NCBI GenBank assembly: GCA_963663365.2
Contig: CAXXIH010000005.1
Coordinates: forward strand, 124,001 to 188,000
DNA from: G963663365 sp963663365
GTDB taxonomy: Bacteria > Hinthialibacterota > Hinthialibacteria > Hinthialibacterales > G963663365
Direction of reading: 5' to 3'
DNA length: 64,000 nt
In this document: in pieces, positions 26,628-34,906 of the stretch
Position numbering within the stretch: position 1 is the first letter of the stretch
Layout of the letters: every line of letters starts with the position of its first letter
Program-made: the position numbers and the translations under genes
The notes under the pieces: generated by a model
The model's database searches: none
What the model was told of the DNA's origin: nothing
Seen by the model: the letters and a program-made list of their open reading frames with translations, nothing else

Positions 26628-26643
26628 ACTAAAGCGCTTTAGT
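26628..26643. promoter_or_regulatory. 16 bp perfect palindrome, LacI-family-operator-like
   Basis: ACTAAAGC|GCTTTAGT, with the AAAGCGCTTT core typical of LacI/CcpA-type operators. It lies in the 489 bp AT-rich gap (26448-26936) between two divergent secreted-protein genes, 181 bp from one start codon and 293 bp from the other. No regulator gene is nearby. The rest of the gap shows no gene or RNA that I recognise. Confidence 0.5.
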
Positions 26644-26936
26644 CTACCCCCTTGTTTGGGAATTCCTAAACATTTTACAAACCGCCAAATATTTCATAAG
26701 TCTATGTATTTAAACAACTTACAAGATAATCACCAAATCATTACAAATATGATCATTTAAATAAGATATCATTTTTTGCCTTTCTGCCGGATGGCCAATA
26801 CCCATGCCGGATAGATTCAGTATCAAGATTTATTCAATGTTTCACTCCCGGACATCCGGTTGTGATTCTCTGGCGGCAGGCGTACTTTGAATCCAATATC
26901 GGATAGAGGGCATCCCAACAGTTGAGGAAAATAAAA

Positions 26937-29900
26937 ATGTTATTTCGAGATAAGATTTCCTTTTCTATTCTCATGATTGGCATTAATTCATTCTTTTTGG
27001 GGGCATCCAACACCTATGCATTTGATGTTGCTTGGTCCGGAAAAGCCGGAGAACATTTCGCACAAACTCCAAAGTTTTATCCGGCAACATCCAACCCAAC
27101 AAATCTTGTTGCAGTCACAGAAGAAGGCATCGTCTCCTTTTGGGATGCGAACGGCACATGTTGTTGGTCCAAATCACTCGGTGGGAAGTGCATGGCGCCT
27201 CCCGGGATCGGGGATGTGGATGGAAATAATGTGGCGGAAATCATCATAGGGCTTTTGGATGGCAGTATCGTTCTTCTTAATCCCGATGGCACAGAATGCT
27301 GGCGCAATAAAATGCCTGGACGGATCAGCACCTATCGCTGCCCGGCACTCGCTGATCTAAACGAAAAAGACGGATGTGAAATCATTCTCACGGATGATCA
27401 AGGATATGTCGCCTGTTTTGCGGGTGACGGACAACGTTTATGGCGTTTCCGAATCGACAGTTATTACGCTTCTCCTGTGGGTATTGGCGATCTTGATGGT
27501 GACGCTGAGCCTGAAATCGTTTATGGAACGGAAAATAACCGTGTCGTCTGCCTATCCGCCAATGGTAGATTAAAATGGGTTCGTGAGATTGAAGGAAAAT
27601 TCGGCCGAACCGCGCCAAGCCTGGGCGATCTGAATGGCGACGGATATCCGGATATTGTCGTCACAACCAGCTTCAACACGCCCACTCCCAAGATGATCGC
27701 CCTCTCCGGGCCGGATGGAGAAATCTTATGGAAAAGTCCTATACAAATGTGGGCTTATGCCTCAAATGTTATCGCCGATCTCGACCGTGATGGCACTCCG
27801 GAAGTTATTTGCAGTGGCCGTGGCCGCCGTATTCATGTTTTTAATGCGGATGGCACATTGCGTTGGAAAAAAATCCTCGAAAGCGGCGGATATTATTATG
27901 AATCGGTCGTGGCCGACATCGACAACGACAAAGCCTACGAGCTCATCAATGGCAGCCGAACGGCGCCTGGAATCGAAATTCTGAACGCTGACGGCGGAGG
28001 GCTCGAATCCTATGGAAAAAATGATTGCCACATCACCCCGCTTGTTGGCGATCTAGATGGCGACAACCTGCTTGAGTTGATTGTAACTCAAAAAAACACG
28101 GGAACTTTGGTTTGCTATGATCTAAAAACTCCCGCTCAGCCCGGTTCTGTATTGTGGCCCACCTATCGTTACGACTCAGCCAACACCGGTAAAATCAAGC
28201 AAAATCTGCAACCGGCAGCCCCTATTTATCGGCAATCAAAGACTTCAGAACTTAAAGTAAAAATCCGGAAACCATATGTTTGTGGCGTAAACCGGGCGGA
28301 AATCGATTGGCCTGAGGCTCTTCCGGAACGCTTTTTACTGGAAATTGCTGTCCAACCCGAAAAACAGCCGGCTGAAATCAATGTGCTGACAATTACACGC
28401 ACTGAACTCCCTCAATTTGTGGAATTCAACCTATCTCACGCTAAAAAACATCGCATCGAATTCTCACTCTGTGATTGTCAGACCGGACAATCCATCGCTA
28501 AATGCACATTAAAAATTAAGAACCAAGGTGTGAAAACCCTTGTTAAGTGGTGTGAAACCAAGAATCGCCTCTTGGATGAAATCGCGAATACTCTGGAATC
28601 AAAATCGCCGAATGCAGCACTTTTTCTCAGGGAAACAGCGGCCAAAAGAGAGGCCTCACTTTCCGCAATCAGAGCTACAATCGCGAATATCCGCAGGTTG
28701 AGTGATCAGCAATACGACCGGCTAAACCAAGATGTCGCAAGATTGCGCCAAAAAATAATTGATGACCTTACCCTGGCCGAAACCTTAAAAGACATTGCTC
28801 AACATACCTCAATACCTTCCGTGCTGGTTTGGCCGGATCCCAATCCATGGGATGACCGGTCCTATTTGGATGGTCTTGCATCACTTGTTCCTGAAAAGGG
28901 CGCCGAACTCAATATCTGGATGCTTAAGAATGAAACCGAAGATGCCGCATTGAACCTGCTGAACCTTACCCCCAATCCCATCACAGTGCTTATTCGCCCC
29001 CAAGACAATGCACCGGACTTTCTGGAATTCCGCGAATTAATCGAGACTCCGCGAGACGATGGCAACTGGGCTCGTGATGCCCTGCCCCGCCTCAATGAGG
29101 CTGGAACGATAGAACTATGCCCGGGAGAAATCCGCCAGCTATGGGTCGTCTGCAATAGCAATTCACTCGCCCCGGGGACACACAAAGCCAACATCCAATT
29201 TTTGGCAATCGGACACAAGGACGAATTGCAAAAAGCCACAGTTTCACTCGATGTTGATGAAATTGACCTCACATCCGGTGAGCCCTTTATGCGCTGCAAC
29301 TGGTCTTCACCGTCACGCCTCCGCGGAAGAGGATATGACATCTCGCTGATCCGTCCGGCTATCGAATCCGGGATGAATATTATGACCGGCCTATCTCTTC
29401 CTATACGCAAATGCGACGAGCAAGGCCAATTGATTGGCGTTGCCGACTGGTCAATAGCAGATCAGGATTTGGCGGTGCTGACAGAAGAATGTTTTTTATT
29501 GTTCTCTCTCAATATCAAAGCGCCGGAAAGTGTTCAGGAAGGTGACTCAATCTGGTGCAAGGCGCTCCGGTCTTGGGCCGATGAAGTGGCCGCACATCTC
29601 GAATCGAAGGGTTTTCCGCTTTCCAAATGGGCGGTCTATCCGGTGGACGAACCCGGGCTCTATGACGGTCCCCGAATTGAAATGACTTTGCAGAAGGCAA
29701 AAAACATCAAGAAAGCGGCACCGTATGTGCAAGTCTATGCCAATCCCTCCGGTGAGGTGCGTGAAGACAATTTCCGGCCGCTTTTGCCCTACATTGATGT
29801 TTGGTGCCCAGAACTGGGGATGCTAATGCGCCGCCCGCACATGGCCGATTTTTTCTTATCGGATAATGATGCTCCCGTATGGACTTATGAAGCGCCCAGC

Positions 29901-30344
29901 CGCGTTAAATTCCTGCGTCCACTCGGATATTACCGCTCACAACCCCTAATTGCATTCACCTTCGGATTGTCCGGTGCAGGCTATTGGACCCATTTCTACA
30001 ACGATATTTGGCTTAATCTGGAAGACGAAGAGTACGGCATGGCCTACATGACCAATGATGCGCTGGTCGATAGCCGGCGCTGGCATGCCACACGCGATGG
30101 TACGGAAGATGCCCGGCTCTACCTCTTATTGAGAAACCTTATCAATAAGGCCCGGAAAAGTGGGCTAAAGCCTTACATCTGTGGACAAGCCGCCTCATTG
30201 ATAGAGAACGACCTAAAAGCAGCCCTTCAAAAGCCTATGGCAGCGGACGATGTTACTCGTCATGTGATTGAATATGATCCGGATCTGGCTGAATTCCAAT
30301 CACTTCGAAAACGTGCCGCACTTTTAATAAAAAATTTGCAGTAG
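26937..30344 (+). CDS. Secreted FG-GAP/VCBS propeller protein with C-terminal DUF4091 domain
   Basis: A 1135-residue exported protein. After a signal peptide (FSILMIGINSFFLGASNTYA, cleavage near residue 31) come about seven FG-GAP-like blades with calcium-loop motifs such as GDVDGNNVAEI, GDLDGDAEPEI, GDLNGDGYPDI and ADLDRDGTPEV (residues ~70-400), forming a beta-propeller. A linker with a helical stretch (~550-610) leads to a DUF4091/GH123-like barrel: WAVYPVDEPGLYDG, YANPSG, DVWCPELG and SGAGYWTHFYND. It probably binds and cleaves an extracellular glycan. The ATG at 26937 has GAGG 9 bp upstream; a TTG at 26922 is less likely. It stands alone, followed by a pseudopilin gene. Confidence 0.83.
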   Translation: MLFRDKISFSILMIGINSFFLGASNTYAFDVAWSGKAGEHFAQTPKFYPATSNPTNLVAVTEEGIVSFWDANGTCCWSKSLGGKCMAPPGIGDVDGNNVAEIIIGLLDGSIVLLNPDGTECWRNKMPGRISTYRCPALADLNEKDGCEIILTDDQGYVACFAGDGQRLWRFRIDSYYASPVGIGDLDGDAEPEIVYGTENNRVVCLSANGRLKWVREIEGKFGRTAPSLGDLNGDGYPDIVVTTSFNTPTPKMIALSGPDGEILWKSPIQMWAYASNVIADLDRDGTPEVICSGRGRRIHVFNADGTLRWKKILESGGYYYESVVADIDNDKAYELINGSRTAPGIEILNADGGGLESYGKNDCHITPLVGDLDGDNLLELIVTQKNTGTLVCYDLKTPAQPGSVLWPTYRYDSANTGKIKQNLQPAAPIYRQSKTSELKVKIRKPYVCGVNRAEIDWPEALPERFLLEIAVQPEKQPAEINVLTITRTELPQFVEFNLSHAKKHRIEFSLCDCQTGQSIAKCTLKIKNQGVKTLVKWCETKNRLLDEIANTLESKSPNAALFLRETAAKREASLSAIRATIANIRRLSDQQYDRLNQDVARLRQKIIDDLTLAETLKDIAQHTSIPSVLVWPDPNPWDDRSYLDGLASLVPEKGAELNIWMLKNETEDAALNLLNLTPNPITVLIRPQDNAPDFLEFRELIETPRDDGNWARDALPRLNEAGTIELCPGEIRQLWVVCNSNSLAPGTHKANIQFLAIGHKDELQKATVSLDVDEIDLTSGEPFMRCNWSSPSRLRGRGYDISLIRPAIESGMNIMTGLSLPIRKCDEQGQLIGVADWSIADQDLAVLTEECFLLFSLNIKAPESVQEGDSIWCKALRSWADEVAAHLESKGFPLSKWAVYPVDEPGLYDGPRIEMTLQKAKNIKKAAPYVQVYANPSGEVREDNFRPLLPYIDVWCPELGMLMRRPHMADFFLSDNDAPVWTYEAPSRVKFLRPLGYYRSQPLIAFTFGLSGAGYWTHFYNDIWLNLEDEEYGMAYMTNDALVDSRRWHATRDGTEDARLYLLLRNLINKARKSGLKPYICGQAASLIENDLKAALQKPMAADDVTRHVIEYDPDLAEFQSLRKRAALLIKNLQ

Positions 30345-30457
30345 TTTTGGGATTTTCCCCTTGCACCGAAGCCACCGCTGTAGCTAGATAAGTTGATAGC
30401 GGCAATTGGTTCAGGAATCTTCTAAAGGGGCAGCCACAATATTTTGGAGGTCGGCTC

Positions 30458-31066
30458 ATGTTCGGTCACAGGCGATCTTACGGATTCACGTTAATCGAAC
30501 TCCTCATTGTAGTAGCGATTATTGGAATTCTTGCAGCAATAGCAGTACCGAATTTTCTAGATGCTCAAATGCGGGCCAAAATTTCGCAAGTCGAATCCAA
30601 CATGAAGGCCCTCAGTACAGCATCTATGATGTACAAGTACGATCATGGGGAGTTTCCGCTGCACGATCATACCTACAACTGCCGGGGCCTAAGCACTCCC
30701 GTAGCCTATATTGCTCAAATTCCCGTCGATCTTTTTCAAATGGAAAAGCCGACGGATTATACAACTCGCTATAGATTATCAACCACAGCAGGAACAATTC
30801 ACCCCGAACCTTTCTATCTCAAAGCGAATGGCGATGCTTCCTGGGGACAACTCTCGCTTGACGGTACTCCATCGCCGTTCCCCAGCTTGTGCTCACGCTT
30901 CAAACAAGCCCCGGACCGCTACGAAAAATGCCGTGGGCAATATCCCCACGGCAGGTATTTCGTAAGCCTTGGACCGGATCGTACACACGATTACAACCCG
31001 GCCGGCGTTTATGATATGTCTAACGGACTTAGAAGTTACGGAGATATCATTCGAGTTACACCTTAA
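30458..31066 (+). CDS. GspG-like pseudopilin
   Basis: A 202-residue prepilin: leader MFGHRRSYG, then |FTLIELLIVV and a hydrophobic helix; soluble part with LSTPVAYIAQIPVD, LGPDRTHDY and the C-terminal MSNGLRSYGD. Several cysteines in the soluble domain may form disulphides. GGAGG lies 9 bp before the ATG. It follows the propeller/DUF4091 gene on the same strand by 113 bp and could be cotranscribed with it. Confidence 0.9.
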   Translation: MFGHRRSYGFTLIELLIVVAIIGILAAIAVPNFLDAQMRAKISQVESNMKALSTASMMYKYDHGEFPLHDHTYNCRGLSTPVAYIAQIPVDLFQMEKPTDYTTRYRLSTTAGTIHPEPFYLKANGDASWGQLSLDGTPSPFPSLCSRFKQAPDRYEKCRGQYPHGRYFVSLGPDRTHDYNPAGVYDMSNGLRSYGDIIRVTP

Positions 31067-31123
31067 ATGGACCGCAATTCCAAATCCGTTTGGGGCGTAA
31101 CAACAATCCCCGGGATAGTATCT

Positions 31124-31735
31124 TTATTCCCAGAAATCTCCGCCGCCTGTGGCTTCTTGGTAATGATCGCCTTTAAGCGGACGTGAACGCCAAATATCAC
31201 CAATGGAATTCAAACCGTTACTTGAATTATAAGGGACGCCCCAATTCCCGGTCTGTCCATCAGGTCCGGTGGCAAACATAAAGTAGTGACTTCCATTTGT
31301 ATTCGCACAATCCTTATCTTCATAACCGTAAAAAAGCCCTTTACCGAATGGATCTTCCGGAATTGTGCCGATATAGCTGATGGGAGTCGTGAGCAATCCC
31401 CAAATACGCCCGTCAAAGTGATTGTCACCAAGGCTCGCCGGGTTCTTCACATTTGCTGTGCCCGGCGTTTTGCCAAACCGGGCCGTACCGCTGGGAAAAC
31501 AGCATTTATCCGTTCCGTCACAATCATTACCGTCAATTAGCCACATATTCGAATCCAAGTGCCGGATGACCGCCTGATCGTCCAGCATACGCAGGTCCGC
31601 TTTTGTGCGGGAAAGTTTGGCCCGCACCTGGGCATTCAAAAAATTCGGAACAGCAATCGCTGCCAGAATTCCAATAATAGCCACAACAATAAGTAGTTCG
31701 ATCAAAGTAAAACCTTTTCTATACAACGTCATCAT
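31124..31735 (-). CDS. GspG-like pseudopilin
   Basis: A 203-residue prepilin (leader MMTLYRKG|FTLIELL) with LTTPISYIGTIPEDPFG, ATGPDGQTG and SSNGLNSIGD. Four cysteines sit in CDGTDKCC and near KDCANT. The start is placed at ATG 31735 or 31732 rather than ATG 31801, because the latter gives an untypically long leader without a ribosome-binding site. Upstream lie phased repeats and palindromes, described separately. It is convergent with the pseudopilin at 30458-31066. Confidence 0.9.
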   Translation of the reverse strand: MMTLYRKGFTLIELLIVVAIIGILAAIAVPNFLNAQVRAKLSRTKADLRMLDDQAVIRHLDSNMWLIDGNDCDGTDKCCFPSGTARFGKTPGTANVKNPASLGDNHFDGRIWGLLTTPISYIGTIPEDPFGKGLFYGYEDKDCANTNGSHYFMFATGPDGQTGNWGVPYNSSNGLNSIGDIWRSRPLKGDHYQEATGGGDFWE

Positions 31736-31794
31736 ACCTCGGTTACTTTCAATCCCTTTCAAGTTCAATTGGAATTTTAGCGATAAATCAACAA

Positions 31795-31870
31795 CACTCA
31801 TGAGTGACTATCACTCACAAATATAGCTTTTTCCAGACTTTACAAAAATTTACAACAATTTACATTTGCA
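31795..31870 (-). promoter_or_regulatory. Operator-like palindromes and phased direct repeats upstream of a pseudopilin gene
   Basis: CACTCA|TGAGTG (31795-31806) is a perfect 12 bp palindrome, and TGAGTGA-CTA-TCACTCA (31801-31817) overlaps it, giving three half-sites. Next to it, TTTACA-type units recur at exactly 10 bp steps (TACA at 31841, 31851, 31861), i.e. on one face of the helix. On the minus strand TATATT (31820-31825) could serve as a -10 box. The arrangement looks like a regulated promoter for the gene starting at 31735. Confidence 0.45.
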
Positions 31871-31903
31871 GTTCGAAATTTTGAGCTCCACAGACTTGAT
31901 GGC

Positions 31904-33370
31904 TTATGTGTCGCGATTCCGGCGGTCCGGAAACCACATCATCCCCACAACCAACAAGAACAAGTACGTTACTATCAAAAATGGGAATGAGCGAGAGTGT
32001 GCATAAGCCATACATGCTGCAAAGTCTTTATTCGGAGCCCATTTCAATGTTCCCCAAACCATTTGCAACATGACAGAAGCAACTTGAAAGATGATGAAAA
32101 CACGAATAATGGCCCAAGCCGCCTTTGTATTGGCAGGACTGCGATACATCCATAGGGCAAACGGCAAAGTACAAACAAACACACTGAGAACAATTGTGGG
32201 CCACGCATACCCGGTTACGACACTCCACAAACTGACAATCTCTCCTCCGTTCATCCCCCAACCGGTGTCCCTTGTATAAACCATCATGACCTCGGTCCCT
32301 GTAATCAATCCCGTACTTAATGGAATCATGACACCGACCACAATCCACGGCCACCAACGGCCGGAATGAAGTCCTGCAAATACAAGAATTCCACTGATAA
32401 ACGGGAAAACTCCAAGCGTATCTCCCCACGGGTGCCTGGAAAAATAGGCCAGCATAATGAACAACCAAAGCGAGATACCCAGCCATTCCGAAATCGGTAA
32501 TGGTCTTTCCAGCATTTTGACATCGTCTGACAATTCCGTGCGTTTGGTCTTAAGAGCGGCCAAAGCAATTGCACAACCACCCACAAATCCAAACGTCATC
32601 TCCATGACTTTCCACCACTCAAGCCAGGGACGCAGAGCAATTGCCGGATGGTTCCAGGAGTAAGCCTGGAATATTTGGCCCAAGGCAAAACCTAACGCTC
32701 CACCCGCCGAACCATAAACACCAAACCGAAATGTTATACGATCCTTCTTTACAAACCGCGCATAGGTCAAAAGCATTGCCAATCCGGCCCACATCGCTCC
32801 CCAGTATTCGGTTCGCGGAGCGCGTTCAGGATCGTCCGGATTGAATGAAAAGGCCACCATTCCTAACTGGGTGGATTCGTTCCAGGGACGGTTAAAAAGA
32901 TACAATCCTCCCACGGCCCCTAGCGTGAGGACCAACATCAACAATGCAATCTCCTGACGCCGGTATCGGTTGGCCGAAAGTCCTAATCCCAAACAGGCGG
33001 CACCGAATCCTTGCCACGCCGAACCTTTGACGATGGTTCCTAAGATGCCCCACCAGTAATACTGGCCATCGGCAACATTCGCCCGCGTAAGTCCAAACAT
33101 CTGCCCATAAGTCATCTCTCCCCCAAACCAAAAACCAATGGCCGAAAAGGCAGCCAAACGTACGACCGCCAATTGCACCGGCTCTCCACGCCATTCTTTC
33201 TCCCGGGTAATTCCCAAAATCCCCGCAACGGCAAAAGCAATAAACACTCCCGGAATTGTTGCACCGGGCGCATTGCCGATCATGCCATTAATTGCCCACC
33301 CCAATGACATCAACATCCCGCAGCTCAAGATGACAAACGGTGATTTGTTACAAACGGCGTCAAGCATCAT
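31904..33370 (-). CDS. Multi-pass inner-membrane protein of unknown function
   Basis: A 488-residue protein with roughly twelve hydrophobic segments spread over the whole length (for example FVILSCGMLMSLGWAINGMI, LLMLVLTLGAVGGLYLF, WLGISLWLFIMLAYFS and FLIVTYLFLLVVGMMWF). Tryptophan and glycine are abundant and there are few charged residues within helices. I do not recognise a transporter signature, so I leave it as unknown; a permease or a membrane enzyme is possible. The ATG has AAGGA 10 bp upstream. It precedes a pseudopilin gene on the same strand by 168 bp and is divergent from two more. A polar patch (NPDDPERAPRTEYWG) lies between helices near residue 180. Confidence 0.72.
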   Translation of the reverse strand: MMLDAVCNKSPFVILSCGMLMSLGWAINGMIGNAPGATIPGVFIAFAVAGILGITREKEWRGEPVQLAVVRLAAFSAIGFWFGGEMTYGQMFGLTRANVADGQYYWWGILGTIVKGSAWQGFGAACLGLGLSANRYRRQEIALLMLVLTLGAVGGLYLFNRPWNESTQLGMVAFSFNPDDPERAPRTEYWGAMWAGLAMLLTYARFVKKDRITFRFGVYGSAGGALGFALGQIFQAYSWNHPAIALRPWLEWWKVMEMTFGFVGGCAIALAALKTKRTELSDDVKMLERPLPISEWLGISLWLFIMLAYFSRHPWGDTLGVFPFISGILVFAGLHSGRWWPWIVVGVMIPLSTGLITGTEVMMVYTRDTGWGMNGGEIVSLWSVVTGYAWPTIVLSVFVCTLPFALWMYRSPANTKAAWAIIRVFIIFQVASVMLQMVWGTLKWAPNKDFAACMAYAHSRSFPFLIVTYLFLLVVGMMWFPDRRNRDT

Positions 33371-33628
33371 TTAGATGGTCCTTTTGTACACACTCGAATT
33401 GGACAAACTCAAAGGATGTTCCAGAATAATCACAGGATTTTTGCATGAAAAGTTAAAATTACACAACAGCATTTATTCGGATTTAGACCATTACACCTTG
33501 TAATTTCCCTGCGGGATGATATATCGGTAGAATTGTATGAGAGAGAGTCCACCGAGTCATAGACTCGATTGACAAGTGCACTCCCAAAAGTCGAATTTGA
33601 CAGTACTTACGATTACCGAGGTCTGCAT

Positions 33629-34156
33629 ATGTACCGGATGCGCAAAGCGTTTACCCTAATTGAACTACTAATTGTTGTGGCCATTATCGGCATACTCGCT
33701 GCCATTGCCGTGCCTAATTTTATGAACGCCAAAATGCGGGCCACAATTGCCCGCATGCAAAGCGATATGAAGGCGATCGGCGATGCCATGGCGATGTACC
33801 GCCTGGACAATAAATGCTTTTTCCCCAACCAAGGCAGTAATCCAGCCAACGAGATGAAATATCTGACAACGCCAATCCAATACATTGCTTCAATCCCTCA
33901 CGATCCTTATCGTAAACCCGGGCTTTCGAAGTATGGCAGCACAACCCAGAACTATGATTACACGTCCTATGGTTCCGGTTGCAGAACGGATTGGTGCATA
34001 CACGGCCTTGGCCCGGACACCGATGAAGATGCCGGATCATGTGGACCCGGACCGGCCGCCGGCCCTGATTTTAAGAGACTGCTGTACCAAATGTCGAACG
34101 GACTTGCCAGTAGTGGAGATGTTATCCATAACTCTTGGTCCGGTATTTCATTTTAA
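33629..34156 (+). CDS. GspG-like pseudopilin (tandem paralogue 1)
   Basis: A 175-residue prepilin with leader MYRMRKA|FTLIELL (alanine instead of glycine before the cleavage site). LTTPIQYIASIPHDPY, HGLGPDTDEDAG and MSNGLASSGD are all present. The ATG at 33629 has GAGG 7 bp upstream; an ATG-like extension to 33569 lacks a ribosome-binding site. It is clearly a duplicate of the following gene, sharing most of the segment after the helix. Confidence 0.9.
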   Translation: MYRMRKAFTLIELLIVVAIIGILAAIAVPNFMNAKMRATIARMQSDMKAIGDAMAMYRLDNKCFFPNQGSNPANEMKYLTTPIQYIASIPHDPYRKPGLSKYGSTTQNYDYTSYGSGCRTDWCIHGLGPDTDEDAGSCGPGPAAGPDFKRLLYQMSNGLASSGDVIHNSWSGISF

Positions 34157-34258
34157 GAAATTCGTTTTGGCGTAAATCAGCATCTTTCCCCTTCTAAAGG
34201 CTTCTTTACAAGCATTAGAATCGCTTGTGACTGTTGTCAGATGGAGAGAGGTTTGTCT

Positions 34259-34789
34259 ATGTGTAATTCGAAAAAAGGTTTTACGTTAATTGAGCTGCTG
34301 ATCGTTGTCGCCATTATTGGAATTCTTGCCGCTATCGCTGTGCCCAATTTTCTCAACGCAAAAATGCGGGCCACGATCGCCCGTATGGAGTCCGATATGA
34401 AAGCCCTTGGCGACGCATTCGCGATGTATCGGCTTGATAACAAATGCTTTTTCGAACAGCAAGGCGGAAACCCGGCCAGCGAGATGAGAAGGCTGACCAC
34501 GCCGATTCAATATATCGCCTCGATCCCTCAAGATCCATTCCGCCGCCCGGGACAATCGAAATATCAAAGCCAGACTACAAATTACGACTATAGTTCCTTC
34601 AGAAACGGAAAATGCTACACCGACTGGCTATTGCACGGACTGGGTCCCGATACTGACGAAGATCTTTGGGGAGGCTCCATTGGCCCCACCTCGCCGCAAG
34701 GTTTTAAAACCCAGCTATATCAGGTGTCCAATGGCTTGGTTAGCAGCGGTGACGTTATTCATACGTCTTGGATGGGACTTTCGTTTTAA
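34259..34789 (+). CDS. GspG-like pseudopilin (tandem paralogue 2)
   Basis: A 176-residue prepilin (leader MCNSKKG|FTLIELL) that matches its upstream neighbour through MRATIARM.SDMKA.GDA, LTTPIQYIASIP, HGLGPDTDED and SNGL.SSGDVIH. The copies differ mainly in the loop after SKY and in the DED-G insert. The ATG at 34259 has AGAGG 7 bp upstream; an ATG at 34241 is possible. Followed by a perfect CCCGGTTT-CGT-AAACCGGG hairpin at 34835-34853. Confidence 0.9.
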   Translation: MCNSKKGFTLIELLIVVAIIGILAAIAVPNFLNAKMRATIARMESDMKALGDAFAMYRLDNKCFFEQQGGNPASEMRRLTTPIQYIASIPQDPFRRPGQSKYQSQTTNYDYSSFRNGKCYTDWLLHGLGPDTDEDLWGGSIGPTSPQGFKTQLYQVSNGLVSSGDVIHTSWMGLSF

Positions 34790-34834
34790 CAGCACCTATA
34801 CCAAAGCCTAAAAACTGAACTTTGGAGAATCGTC

Positions 34835-34853
34835 CCCGGTTTCGTAAACCGGG
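34835..34853. other. Perfect hairpin between pseudopilin and DUF4838 genes
   Basis: An 8 bp stem (CCCGGTTT/AAACCGGG) with a CGT triloop, 45 bp after the pseudopilin stop and 54 bp before the next start. It is not followed by a T-run, so it may be a weak terminator, a processing site or part of the next gene's leader. Confidence 0.4.
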
Positions 34854-34906
34854 TTCCGCATGTATTCTTATGCAGGCTTAAGATTCGCTCAAAAAGGAGT
34901 CTGCAC

